Of a stretch of DNA of 64,000 nt, positions 19,921 to 31,997 are shown in pieces. The notes below the pieces were generated by a model, which was given only the letters and a program-made list of their open reading frames with translations, made no database searches and was not told where the DNA came from. Made by a program: the position numbers and the translations under genes. Source of the DNA: Trissonchulus latispiculum (lineage: Eukaryota > Nematoda > Enoplea > Enoplida > Ironidae); the NCBI GenBank assembly GCA_030248195.1, contig JASAND010015722.1, positions 1 to 64,000 on the forward strand, read 5' to 3'. Each line of letters begins with the position of its first letter. Position 1 is the stretch's first letter.

Positions 19921-22800
19921 CTAAACGCATTTTCGTCGTATGCTTTTCAGCTTTTGCCTACCGATGCCGATCATGCCAAGAATCGGGTCATTGGCAATAT
20001 CCCACGTGCCTAGGGATCCTACAAGAACCGCGTCCAAGTAGACTGCGTATCCTTGTTCTTCTAGGCTGCGAACCTCATTCTGGTATTTTTCCAATTTCCT
20101 GGTCCGAGCATTAGCGAACGCAGTTTCAAAGGATGAGTTAACAATGGAGATATCTAGCAGAAAGACTACCTTTTGGGATTTACTAAAAGCCACAATATCG
20201 GATCTGGTTCTCCGTTTAGTTTGTTTGATCTGTCGATTGATTTTCATATCAAACGCAGACTTTGGCACAGCATTTTCGATAACCTTTTGGACAGAATTGT
20301 GGCGCTTAGTATAGGAGCTGCCGTTGTATCGAATACAATTATTTAGGACATGGCCAAGAGTTTCCAGACGGTTACCGCATCTCCTGCAAGACTTGTTTCC
20401 AGGAAGAATACTTCTGACCGATATTTTGTTCAGTCTCGCAATGTGAACAAAATGGTAGTCTTTTGGCCGAAGTCCGTCCCCTGTGTATAGAAAATGTCCC
20501 TGTTCTGTATTCCTAGCGACATTTCTGAGGGTTGAGCCTTGGATTGGGGAAGTCAGTAGCTGAATATTGTAATAAGCTCCGATGGCCATGCGAAGGGCCG
20601 AGACGGCGCCTTTGATCCCTTGGCGACCTATAGTGACGATCTCGTTCGACCCTGGCATTGACACAGAGAGCTTGAATTCTTCTCCGTCAGGTATCGCAAC
20701 TATTTGGATGTATTTGCTGAGTTTCATCAGGTCTTGTCTCAGCGTTTCCCATTGAGTAAGCCGTGGGGCCTTCCTATGGATTTTTACTACACCATTAAGA
20801 TAATTGCAGACTGCTTGCGGACTGTCGTCGTCTAACATCGCATGGGGACTAATTCCCAATGGGATGGCTTCTGCAGCTTTTAGGGACGTAACACGCGTGG
20901 CTTCTCTCAGTTGGTTCCATGCTATCGCTTTTACGGTAGGACAGTTTGACCATAGGAGGTTCATACTTCTGGATATACGGAAAATAGAATGATCTAAGGT
21001 TGTTTCCGTAAGTCCTAGTGCGCCGATACTTTGTGAACCGTACTGGTACCCATTTGCAATTTGCTCTGGTGCATCGAGCACTTTCGCATTAATTAGGTAT
21101 CTGATAGTTTCGTCGCATGTATCGAGCTCTCTTGTCGTGGGAAAGGACGTAAACCTAAGGAGATGGGATAACTTAGATTGAATCTGGGTCTTGTAAACAG
21201 TCATTTTCTGCCAAGGGAAAAGGCTACTGTCAAACACAGACTTAGCCTCTTTCATGCACTGGCTAAGGACTGTTCTTGGTGACTGATCTACGCCGACTCC
21301 TTCATGAATACCAAGATAAGCGTAAGCTTCTCCTTCTGACAAAGCAGGAATCTCCTGGTTGCTGAGCCGAAAGGTGTGGAGTATGACTTTGTTATTATCT
21401 ACAACCAACGTTCCACACTTTGACGGATTAAAGGTCAATCCGGCCCAAGCAGTCGCTTCATGAGCTCTGTCCAATTGTGACTGTAATTTTTGTTCATCTG
21501 TAGCTGTGAGGACAAGATCATCGGCATACGCCAGAGCAGGGATCTTAGTATCGAAAAGGGATAATGCAGCGTCGTGGTCCTTTTTAATGGCACTGAGTAT
21601 TGTCTCGAGAACAAGGTTAAAAAGAACCGGAGACGAGGGATCTCCTTGCTTGACCCCACGTTGTATTTCAATTTGCTCTGTTGGGCCTGTATTTGTTGAA
21701 ATTCGCATAGTACAGTCAGTGTAGAAGTCTAAGATAATTGAGCATATTGTTTCACTTAGACCAGTTTTGCGAAGGGTTGCCATTATCAGATTATGGGGGA
21801 CAGACCCAAAAGCGTCGCTCAGATCAAGCCATGCGAATGCTGCTTTCTTATTTCTCATTTTTCCTTCTGATATAGCTGATCGAAGTAGAAATGAGTGTTC
21901 GCTAACTCCGTCAGTTGGGGCGAATCCCTTTTGGAAAGGATCCGATATTATCTTGTTCCTCTTACTCCAAGAGAATATTCTCGCAGCCCACAGGGCTGAA
22001 TGCAACCGGTAAATGCACGGTTGCAAGCTAAGGAGTCGCCAATTTGTGATTATGTTTGGATCGGATTTCTTATGTATCAGGAATGACTGAGTCTCCTTCC
22101 ATTGCTTTGGTATTCTTCTGTGAGACAGGCATCTATTGTAGATACTTGTTAGAAGAAGACCATCAGGGTCCAATTTTCTAAGTGCTCCATATGTGACTTT
22201 GTCATTTCCGGGAGCCGAATTGGACATGTTTCGCAATTTCCCCCAGACTTCTTCTGGTGTAAATAAGTTATCATTTCCTGCATCACTTGTAGCGCATGGT
22301 AGACTATCGTATGCAGTAAATGAGTTCTCCAGATTCACTTTGTATGCCGTTCCCATTGTACCTTTGAAATGGTTGTAGATCTCAGTATTTGGTATGTCGC
22401 ATTTGGGAGACGTTTTTCCGATGATACTTTGTAGTATCTTATTTCTATTTTTGTAATACAGTTGTTGTAAATTAGGGGGACGCACCGGAGGCTTCGGATT
22501 TGCATGGGCTTTCGATGTTGTTTGTTTCTTGGGTTGTTTGGGATGCTGCTTTATGTCAGACTTCGGTTGACATGCAGTGATAACTGTATTACAAAAAGTC
22601 TCGAACGTCTCGAAGTCGTCCCGTTGAATTTCGTTAAGTTCGGTTAAAAGTTTATCACGTGGGAGCATTTTATTCGGTTTTGCCTTGGGATTAGCTTTAA
22701 CCTCAGTCTGCTGCTTTGCGTCTGCTGCGTTTGGTTTTTCCCCTTTGTTTGGTGAGGGGCAGCGAGGGTACTGTTCAGCCGCAGTGCATGCTAGCAGCAT
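19921..22800 (-). CDS. NeSL reverse transcriptase with restriction-like endonuclease
   Basis: From the ATG at 22800 there are 959 codons; a longer frame from a TTG at 22809 gives 962 residues, numbered here. The N-terminus is Lys/Pro-rich. The RT domain holds FAWLDLSDAFGSVPHN (catalytic Asp329), RGVKQGDPSSPVLFN (385-399), LAYADDLVL (426-434, YADD) and GLTFNPSKC. After a thumb-like region comes a CCHC motif, CRRCGNRLETLGHVLNNC (808-825), and an endonuclease-like segment with RTRSDIVAF, FLLDISIV and RKLEKYQNE (867-911). In R2-type enzymes the first of these is usually PD; here it is SD. It would nick target DNA and prime cDNA synthesis. The ATG overlaps the stop of the upstream ORF (ATGCTGCTAG), so translation may depend on reinitiation or frameshifting. 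Confidence 0.85.
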   Translation of the reverse strand: MLLACTAAEQYPRCPSPNKGEKPNAADAKQQTEVKANPKAKPNKMLPRDKLLTELNEIQRDDFETFETFCNTVITACQPKSDIKQHPKQPKKQTTSKAHANPKPPVRPPNLQQLYYKNRNKILQSIIGKTSPKCDIPNTEIYNHFKGTMGTAYKVNLENSFTAYDSLPCATSDAGNDNLFTPEEVWGKLRNMSNSAPGNDKVTYGALRKLDPDGLLLTSIYNRCLSHRRIPKQWKETQSFLIHKKSDPNIITNWRLLSLQPCIYRLHSALWAARIFSWSKRNKIISDPFQKGFAPTDGVSEHSFLLRSAISEGKMRNKKAAFAWLDLSDAFGSVPHNLIMATLRKTGLSETICSIILDFYTDCTMRISTNTGPTEQIEIQRGVKQGDPSSPVLFNLVLETILSAIKKDHDAALSLFDTKIPALAYADDLVLTATDEQKLQSQLDRAHEATAWAGLTFNPSKCGTLVVDNNKVILHTFRLSNQEIPALSEGEAYAYLGIHEGVGVDQSPRTVLSQCMKEAKSVFDSSLFPWQKMTVYKTQIQSKLSHLLRFTSFPTTRELDTCDETIRYLINAKVLDAPEQIANGYQYGSQSIGALGLTETTLDHSIFRISRSMNLLWSNCPTVKAIAWNQLREATRVTSLKAAEAIPLGISPHAMLDDDSPQAVCNYLNGVVKIHRKAPRLTQWETLRQDLMKLSKYIQIVAIPDGEEFKLSVSMPGSNEIVTIGRQGIKGAVSALRMAIGAYYNIQLLTSPIQGSTLRNVARNTEQGHFLYTGDGLRPKDYHFVHIARLNKISVRSILPGNKSCRRCGNRLETLGHVLNNCIRYNGSSYTKRHNSVQKVIENAVPKSAFDMKINRQIKQTKRRTRSDIVAFSKSQKVVFLLDISIVNSSFETAFANARTRKLEKYQNEVRSLEEQGYAVYLDAVLVGSLGTWDIANDPILGMIGIGRQKLKSIRRKCV

Positions 22801-23909
22801 TGATCGCAAATCGGTTCTGAATACAATTGCGTCGTCTGCATTAAAGTTTGTTGCTCTTCATGGATCATATATTGAGCCCGTAGTAGGACATAAGGTCCAC
22901 AATCGAACGAATTGGGCTGGACTGGTCCGGAGAGAGCTTGTATGGGCCAGCTTTCTTCTAGACTATCTTCGGGTACGATTTGTGCAGCTACTAGCAGTGC
23001 ACGTAGTACCGCTTTTGCGTGGTCGAAGTCTGGTTTGCCAAGAGAGCAGTATAGCCAGGCAGACTTACTGCCGAAGTCTACATACAGCAGTTGCCAGTGG
23101 TTCCCATAGACATGCAAAGGAACCAGTAAATGCGCTGGCCCTAATTGCATTTTGGCAAACGAGACAGCGTCCAGCCAGTTGCTATTCTGTTGTGGTCGGG
23201 CTACCTTTTGACTTAAGTAAGTAGAAGCGTTTCCCCAGTCTGGACATGAGGAAACCAAAAACCGGAGATAGGAATCTATTATTCCGTCAGACAGCCACTG
23301 GCCTGGACTAGCGGAATGGAAATCATTGTCATAAATGGCAATGCCATTAAACATGCACACTTTCGATACTGGAGTAAAAGGCCTTATGTCCTGCTGTTCA
23401 TCTATGTCGATCAGCAGATTGGCTGTAGGAGCCTCTTCTTTTAGTTTAGGAGTCTGTTCGGGAGGACACTTCGCATTATCATCGGGAGTCATCACTGCGT
23501 CTTCCTCTTCATCTTCGAGGAGAGAAAGCAGATGGTCCAATTCTAGCTTCTTGTTGCTAGGTAAGAAGACCTGAAGCTCATTGTCACCTTCGGCGTCCCC
23601 GATCACAAGAGCGGTTCTATCGAAATTTTCCCCCGAATTTTCACTAAATGTTCGTTTGTCGGGGTTAGAATAGGTGGTTGTGTGTAGCCGTTGAGACTCC
23701 ATTTTGACAGATAGTTCTGCCTGCTCTAAGCCAGTTTTGTCATTCATGATTGTGTGCTTGGTTGCTCTCGTGTTGCGACTGTGACGCTGCGAATGAGAGA
23801 ACAGACCAAGAGAACTATCACAGGAAAAGTCACAGATTGGGCACTTGAACTTTCCTGAAGTTTCTGCGCTCAGGTCGTAGTAGTTTTTGACCTTATCACA
23901 CTTTTTCAT
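22791..23909 (-). CDS. NeSL ORF1: C2H2 zinc finger plus Ulp1-like cysteine protease
   Basis: An in-frame TTG at 23948 gives 385 residues (numbering used here); the first ATG is at 23909 (residue 14). A classical C2H2 finger, KCPICDFSCDSSLGLFSHSQ followed by RH, has C36, C39, H52 and H56. An acidic linker (LEDEEEDA) follows. The C-terminal half is Ulp1/C48-like: the WLSDGIIDSYL motif (218-228), catalytic GNHW (H284), D291 in YVDF, a glutamine-containing segment and FDCGPYVL (C350). All triad residues are present. In NeSL elements this protease lies in the same polyprotein as the RT; here it ends in a stop 10 nt into the RT ORF. The zinc finger probably binds target DNA; the protease may cleave SUMO or the polyprotein (inference). 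Confidence 0.85.
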   Translation of the reverse strand: MKKCDKVKNYYDLSAETSGKFKCPICDFSCDSSLGLFSHSQRHSRNTRATKHTIMNDKTGLEQAELSVKMESQRLHTTTYSNPDKRTFSENSGENFDRTALVIGDAEGDNELQVFLPSNKKLELDHLLSLLEDEEEDAVMTPDDNAKCPPEQTPKLKEEAPTANLLIDIDEQQDIRPFTPVSKVCMFNGIAIYDNDFHSASPGQWLSDGIIDSYLRFLVSSCPDWGNASTYLSQKVARPQQNSNWLDAVSFAKMQLGPAHLLVPLHVYGNHWQLLYVDFGSKSAWLYCSLGKPDFDHAKAVLRALLVAAQIVPEDSLEESWPIQALSGPVQPNSFDCGPYVLLRAQYMIHEEQQTLMQTTQLYSEPICDQCC

Positions 23910-24410
23910 CACATGATTCTTAGGTGATCTGCCTTGATCTGCCTTCAAGAGTCTGAATCACGTTTGGTTGTTTCTCCCCCCCCTCTGTAGTATGTGTTGT
24001 GTACAGTCGCCTTTGGGTTCCCTTGTCAACACAGTTGGGTCCCCCACCCCATCTGTATTTCCGCGCTCTGCCGGCTCCTGTGTAAGGTATTGTTTCTCTG
24101 TGTACGTGTCCGTAACAACCAGAACCGCCTTGTTATATTATTGTTATTCTTGCTATACTTGTATTGTGTACATTCCATCATTTATATCTGTGTCATTTCC
24201 GGCCTACGCGCCATTCTTAAACCACATTTATTAATTGTGTTGCTACGGCTTTATTTAGGAATAGCTAGGTTAGTTTGTACGTGTAACATCTGTTCCTGGC
24301 GAGGCTACCCCGGACTGGCTCTTGATCGGCCAGGCGCGTTTATCCATTGGGCACAGTTCCAGTACCAAGTCGTTGGTAATCGCTATATTACAGCACTTGC
24401 GCTACAATAC

Positions 24411-24455
24411 CTAGCATGACTTGTACATGCTAGTGTAAGAGTTTTATACTCTTAC
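24411..24455 (-). repeat. paired hairpins at the 5' side of the NeSL element
   Basis: Two perfect 8-bp stems in direct succession: ctagcatg/catgctag (24411-24418, 24426-24433) and gtaagagt/actcttac (24435-24442, 24448-24455), one base apart. They lie where the base composition changes from the GC-richer element to AT-rich flank, so they probably mark its 5' end. Confidence 0.55.
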
Positions 24456-24456
24456 T

Positions 24457-25089
24457 ATTATGTACTCTTGATACTACTGTTCTAGCATTCAGACATTTGG
24501 AACAGCACTGGATAATTCTGCACGGTTTCAAGAGCCAATTAATAGATTAGTGAATGGCCACAAACAATTCAGTATCGAGCTTGTGATCTACTTATAAAAA
24601 TTATACAGAATATTCAAAATTGCCGATTGTTGATAATCGTCAAGTACTTTGCAGATTATTTATAATCTGCAAAATTGCTTGGCGACTATTCAGAAACGGC
24701 ATGATTTTCTTGATATTTTCAGTTTCATGATTTTCAGTCTTATGCATCATTGGCAGCGTCTTCTTGTCGAATTTTTAGAATTCTGTAGTTTGCTATATTT
24801 CCTTAAAAGGTACTTTCAAATATACAAAAAGAAGGAAATTTGAAATGTCGTATATGTTAAAATGTGTAATTAAAGTTAATGTTAAAATTGTACACATGTA
24901 ATTAATTATGTAAGTTACTTTTTTAAGATTATCTGATTCGTCAGCTAATGTCTAGTTCAAATGCTGAATATTGCGTTACTTTAATCTGAAGTCAATCTTC
25001 AGGTAAATTTACATGAGCAAATAAGTACATAACGTGATTTCAGCCGACAGCATCAGCATGCCATTTTAAATTGAATTTCCAGTTTGTCA
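24457..25089. other. no gene seen
   Basis: AT-rich flank of the NeSL element. There is a short inverted segment at 24649-24673 (gcagattat...ataatctgc). No coding signal. Confidence 0.4.
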
Positions 25090-25421
25090 CACGATGCTTC
25101 GGCTCAATCGAACTACTCGTAATCTGTAATTGATACAATTTGTGTTTTCTGGAAAATAGTTTTGAAAAGAATGTCCACTTAGAAATTTATTGGTTTATCC
25201 CCCAGGAAACTAAGGGGGTTAATGCGTCCAAGTTCGGGAATTTGGGGAGCCTCCTTCACCCCAAGAGCTGGGTTCATATGTCACTGACAAGTCTGACTGT
25301 TTTGTTAGCTGTATAACTAAACATAAATTACTTAGAAATTAATCTTTGGTCAGTGCCTCCTTTGCACTTAGGATCAACGGTAATTTTATGTCAACTTATT
25401 CGATTGAGCCGAAGCATCGTG
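25090..25421. mobile_element. 332-bp MITE with CACGATGC termini
   Basis: The termini cacgatgcttcggctcaatc (25090-25109) and gattgagccgaagcatcgtg (25402-25421) are perfect inverted repeats, flanked by tca at 25087-25089 and 25422-25424. A 3-bp duplication with CAC-starting ends is suggestive of the CACTA/Chapaev group, but superfamily assignment is tentative. The interior is non-coding. Confidence 0.65.
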
Positions 25422-25521
25422 TCACATACTGATAAGTGACGTATGACGATTCACACATAAACGAAACGCATTACACGAAAGAGAGCAGCAAGCTCCGCCT
25501 CTGCACGTAACGTACACATGA

Positions 25522-25673
25522 TTGACAGGTATTCCCCAAGCCCGAAAATTCCCCAAATTTCAAATCAGTCGTGGTTTGGCTGCCTTACGATTCGGTTGTA
25601 CCCTTTCGCCTTGTTTGGCTTTCTCTTGTTCTGTGCTTTTTGAGACCGGATGCCTACGGGAGATACCTGTCAA
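25522..25673. mobile_element. small TIR element (152 bp)
   Basis: ttgacaggtat (25522-25532) and atacctgtcaa (25663-25673) are perfect 11-bp inverted repeats. The interior is non-coding and moderately GC-rich. It could be a MITE or a chance inverted repeat; no target duplication was found. Confidence 0.35.
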
Positions 25674-25824
25674 CACTGGATTATTGTGCTGTGGTCCGAC
25701 TGAGAGCTGACGTCTGCTATTGTGCATTTCTGTGGCCGGGATTGTAAGTTGAAAATATTAATATCGGATATGATCTGTGAGGCTTTCATTTAACTGTTAA
25801 AACTTGAGGCGAATAACTTTAACT

Positions 25825-28187
<2,363 letters not shown>

Positions 28188-28319
28188 CAAAGGAACGTAC
28201 AACAGCAGTATTTAATGCGAAGAAGGGCTCAATCGACTATAAGCAGTCACTATCACTTTAAGGTATATGATTGGGTCTCTCTAAAGTCACTTTTTTGTTT
28301 CTTTATTCTTCACAAACTT

Positions 28320-28321
<2 letters not shown>
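28188..28321. other. short flank
   Basis: Nothing recognisable between the Gypsy relic and the AT microsatellite. Confidence 0.4.
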
Positions 28322-28388
<67 letters not shown>

Positions 28389-28390
28389 CA
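28322..28390. repeat. (AT)n microsatellite
   Basis: About 33 AT units with one G (near 28373). It is the flank into which the next MITE inserted nearby. Confidence 0.93.
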
Positions 28391-28411
28391 ACTGTTATAA
28401 TTATATATAAA

Positions 28412-29149
28412 CAGGCGCGTAGCCGGGGGGGGACAATGGGGGCATGTCCCCCCGAAATTGGGTTGGCCCCTGGAAATATCTGCCATCAGGAAATATTTAC
28501 GACGCAGACAGCAGCTGTGGACTGCGTTAAGCCTTGGAATTGATGAAAATTAAAACAATTTAGAACTAAAATCCAAATTTTTTCGCGCCGTCGGCCTCTA
28601 ATTATTTCTTCGTCGTCAACTTTAAAATATCATTTCAATTTACGTAAACACAAAATGTTATATACCTGATCTTAGCTGGTATAATGTAGTAAAGTATCAT
28701 ACTTATTTACTGTGTTTTGCTCAAAAACGCGTAAGTGCACACATTTTTCTGGAAAATAGCAAAAAATGTTTGGCTACCGTGTAACGTTATAAAAGTTAGC
28801 ATTTGTTCATTCATTCACTTCCCTTCAGATAAATTTCCGAATAGTCTTTCTGCTATTTAAACAAACTATGTAAATTTGATTATGCTACAGGAGGAAACAT
28901 GTGCTCAGAAAATTCATTTCATAAATAGCAAAAATAAAAAAATGCTTCAACTTCTGGTGGGCGTGCGCAAATCATTCAAAGACGGCATTCTTAATTTTCT
29001 ATATATATATATCTTAAAAATTGTTAATTTAAAGCCCGAAAAATAAGCTAACGTAATAAAATGCTTACGGTTCCCGTTTGAACTGCCACAGTTAAGTCTG
29101 AAAAATTTGGGCTTGCCCCCCCCCCGAAATTTTTCTGGCTACGCTAGTG
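28412..29149. mobile_element. hAT-type MITE with GCGTAGCC termini
   Basis: The left end caggcgcgtagccgggg and right end ggctacgctagtg are imperfect inverted repeats. The 8-bp direct repeat tatataaa lies at 28404-28411 and 29150-29157. G/C homopolymer runs (gggggg, cccccccccc) lie just inside both ends. There is no coding capacity. Termini starting CA and an 8-bp duplication fit hAT. Confidence 0.75.
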
Positions 29150-29157
29150 TATATAAA

Positions 29158-29754
29158 CGATGTGGTTATAGACTGGATATTCATAGACAAACCAGCAATA
29201 GCGTTTACGTTACTGATAGAACATTCTGGCTACTTTTACAAACTCAGAACGTTTGCTTAGTTCCTATAGCATTAAAAAGCATTGCAAAGTATAGTACTCT
29301 AAATATGCGGCAAGATGCTGTTTCGGATTATGAATAATAGGCAATTTTGTATATTTGACATAACACAAACAAAACATAAACAATTACATACAAACAGAAT
29401 TTAGTTTTAGATTGGAGTGATTAGTAAGTTTGCAAATTTATCAGCTTATCACTTATTGAAGGAGACATGGCAGCAAACTGAAAGTGTTGTGCAAATATTA
29501 ATAATAACCAAATATAGAAACTTAAATCCAATTTAATGAAACGTCTGAACGTTGCTAATTCTATTCAACATATAATAGTACATTAACAGGGAACCGATTT
29601 TTGAGGGTACCTGTCCCTTGGCATTTAGCAGTGATTGTGCTAGCCCTTGTACCGTACTGTCAATTTTTGAGAGGTACCGACCCTCACCACTCCTTGTTAA
29701 AGATGTATGGAATTGTTAAATATATAATAGAGTGGGAATTAAAATTGTAACGAC
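29158..29754. repeat. low-copy dispersed segment, copy 1
   Basis: Parts of this segment (actggatattcatag, attctggctacttttacaaact, gtttgcttagttcc, aaaagcattgcaaagtat) recur at about 36150-36400 and 59680-60000. No coding frame is shared by the copies. Probably an old interspersed element or fragments of a segmental duplication. Confidence 0.5.
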
Positions 29755-29947
29755 TTAAGGTGCTGGTTTCCTTTCGTGTATTTTTGACTCATACGGCTTT
29801 AATCCTTTACGTACTTTGCTAAAACTTACTAAATAACCTATTTTCGTGCTCTTTAACATTCTGGGACCAGTCCCGCATTTTTAGGTGAAAAGATAAGAAA
29901 GTTTTGGTTTTTGCCATTATTCTCTCAGAACGTAGTCGATATGCCGT

Positions 29948-31997
29948 AGTAATATCTGTATTCAGTAAATACTGTATTTACTGGCCGATTTCAGTAAATA
30001 CGGTATTTACCAGTAAGAATAGTATTTTCTTTAAACTTTCAATCTTTACATGTAAATACCATTTTTACTGAAACTCGTCCAATAAATACTGTATTTTCTA
30101 GTAAATTCTGTATTTTATTTTAAAAACGTTTGTCTTTATGTGTGGCTAGGGAAACAAAGGGTATGCCGACGTCATATTTAAAGTCAAAAGATAGGCCATG
30201 CATAATCACAGTGGGGGTGCATGAAGAGAAACTTCAGAAGATTAAAACATTAGTTTACAAAATTAAAAGAATTATTTAATGTTAATACAGTTAACAAATT
30301 AAAAGCAGTTTTTCTGACATTTTAATTAAACATACACTATAGGCTTATTTTATTTAAAGTTTTAAACATACCATTTGTGTGTTTATTAAATTACGAAAAG
30401 CAGGCTTAAGACTATAAAGTAACTTATGAATTTTTAATTAATCGTAATTCATTATGAACATAATATAATAAAAACATGTGTATATCTATTTTGATTTTAA
30501 AATTTGGTAAAAATTCAAATAATAAATTTTAATTTAAACATTTGAACTATATCATCATGCACCCCTTTGTACCAGAGATGAAACCGGGTCACTATTTGCT
30601 GACCCGGTGACCCGGTGACCCGGTCGACCCCTGACCCGGTGACCCGGTGACCCGGTGACCCGGTATTTTTGAAAATTCAGGTTTAAGCTTGGAAAAATTA
30701 AAAATACTTATATCCGGGTGTGATGAGTGTTTTCTCACCTTTTTGGACATTTTTGGCGTCTAAAATAAGAAGTCGGACAAAATCTTTGCTTTCATTAAAG
30801 TAGTAAAATTGAAAAGTAAATATTGTAAGTAAGCCGGAAAAATTTGCACGACATCGCGATCGCACTCAATGTGATGTGAAGTAAACTACATAGCTTTTTG
30901 AATCAAACAAATTCGAACAAAATATATATGTACTTCGGCAAAGTCATTACTTCATCGAATTCTAATCATAGAGCTTAACATTAGCACTTTTGTGTTGTAT
31001 CATTATTTTAGCAGAATATTTTATGCAGTTGTATGGCTGATGGTTTCACTCAGCGGACATTCTTTCGAAACATTTTGCTAATGGCTAGGATTCAGACAAT
31101 ATATTCTATAAATAAAAACAATCACAACTCCATCTGATCCTAAAGGTAGCAAGCCATAACAATTAGAAAAATGCAAAGCAAAACTCAGAATCTGTAAATC
31201 TTGTTTTGCTGAGATTTCCCGTCTTACCGACATTTGAAAGTCTGACACAGTCTGACCCCCTCCTTCCAAAAATGATAGCAGCGGCGAAAAATCGCTTTCA
31301 GTAGCTGGGGCATGGAGAATTTTAGATTTTAGAATAAAAATTTCAGACTCCCATGTAATAATTTTCATTTTCTAGTTAAGATTCAACGAATCATTGTAGT
31401 TTTCACCTAGATCTAAGCTCGACAGGACATTGCAAATATTATGAGGACACTACAGCGGCAAGCATTTAAAAAAACTACACGATTAAGTTAACAATATTTC
31501 TATTGCTTGCTAGTTTTTAAGTACTTATTGAAGTTTTCAGTTGGTAAAAACTGGTAAAAACTCTGAAAAATATGCTATAACAGTAAAAAATTCCCCCAAT
31601 CAAAAATACCGGGTCAACACCGGGTCAGAGCTCCTGACCCGGTGACCCGGTGACCCGGTCCATATAGTGACCCGAACTGACCCGGTGACCCGGTGACCCG
31701 GTGACCCGGTTTCATCTCTGCTTTGTACATACTGTGATTATGCATGACCTATCTTTTGACTTTAAATATGACGTCGGCATACCCTTTGTTTCCCTAGCCA
31801 CACACAAAGACAAACGTTTTTTTAAAATAAAATACAGAATTTACTAGAAAATACAGTATTTACTGGACGAGTTTCAGTAAAAATGGTATTTACATGTAAA
31901 GATAGAAAGTTTAAAGAAAATACTATTCTTACTAGTAAATACCGTATTTACTGAAATCGGCCAGTAAATACAGTATTTACTGAATGCAGAAATTACT
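29948..31997. mobile_element. inverted-repeat element with GTAAATAC motifs (nested)
   Basis: Inverted arms of about 265 bp (29948-30212 and 31731-31997) match nearly base for base, including cagtaaatactgtatttact, gtatgccgacgtcatattt and cataatcacagt. The outer third of each arm is built of repeated, self-complementary GTAAATACnGTATTTAC units. It splits the TTAA family 1 copy. The interior is AT-rich and non-coding apart from the hAT insertion; the target duplication is unclear. Confidence 0.75.
30573..31720. mobile_element. hAT-type MITE with GACCCGGT minisatellite ends (innermost)
   Basis: The termini cagagatgaaaccgggtca and tgacccggtttcatctctg are perfect inverted repeats, flanked by identical 8-bp copies of ctttgtac (30565-30572 and 31721-31728). 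Just inside each end are tandem runs of the octamer GACCCGGT (about 30600-30662 and 31630-31710). The middle is AT-rich with a short unsupported frame at 31078-31368. The exact target duplication shows a relatively recent insertion. Confidence 0.85.

Larger units (their letters stand above)
19282..24456 (-). mobile_element. NeSL-type non-LTR retrotransposon, nearly complete
   Basis: On the minus strand the order is: 5' region with two hairpins (24455-24411), zinc-finger/Ulp1 ORF (23909-22791), RT/endonuclease ORF (22800-19921), and a third ORF of unknown function (19848-19369). A Ulp1-like cysteine protease combined with an RT and a restriction-like endonuclease is the mark of the NeSL clade. 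All catalytic motifs looked for are present except a weakened PD motif, so the copy is young. The 5' and 3' limits and target duplication are not resolved; no spliced-leader sequence was recognised at either side. Confidence 0.8.

Noticed and set aside
22685..23224. 179-residue plus-strand frame
   Set aside because: Antisense shadow of the NeSL protease and RT ORFs, with no domain of its own.
24400..24480. Spliced-leader RNA gene as NeSL target
   Set aside because: Hairpins are present, but no sequence resembling a known nematode SL exon or an Sm site in the right place could be identified.
30600..31715. Telomere-like or CRISPR-like GACCCGGT arrays
   Set aside because: They lie in mirrored orientation at the two ends of a hAT-type MITE and have no spacers.
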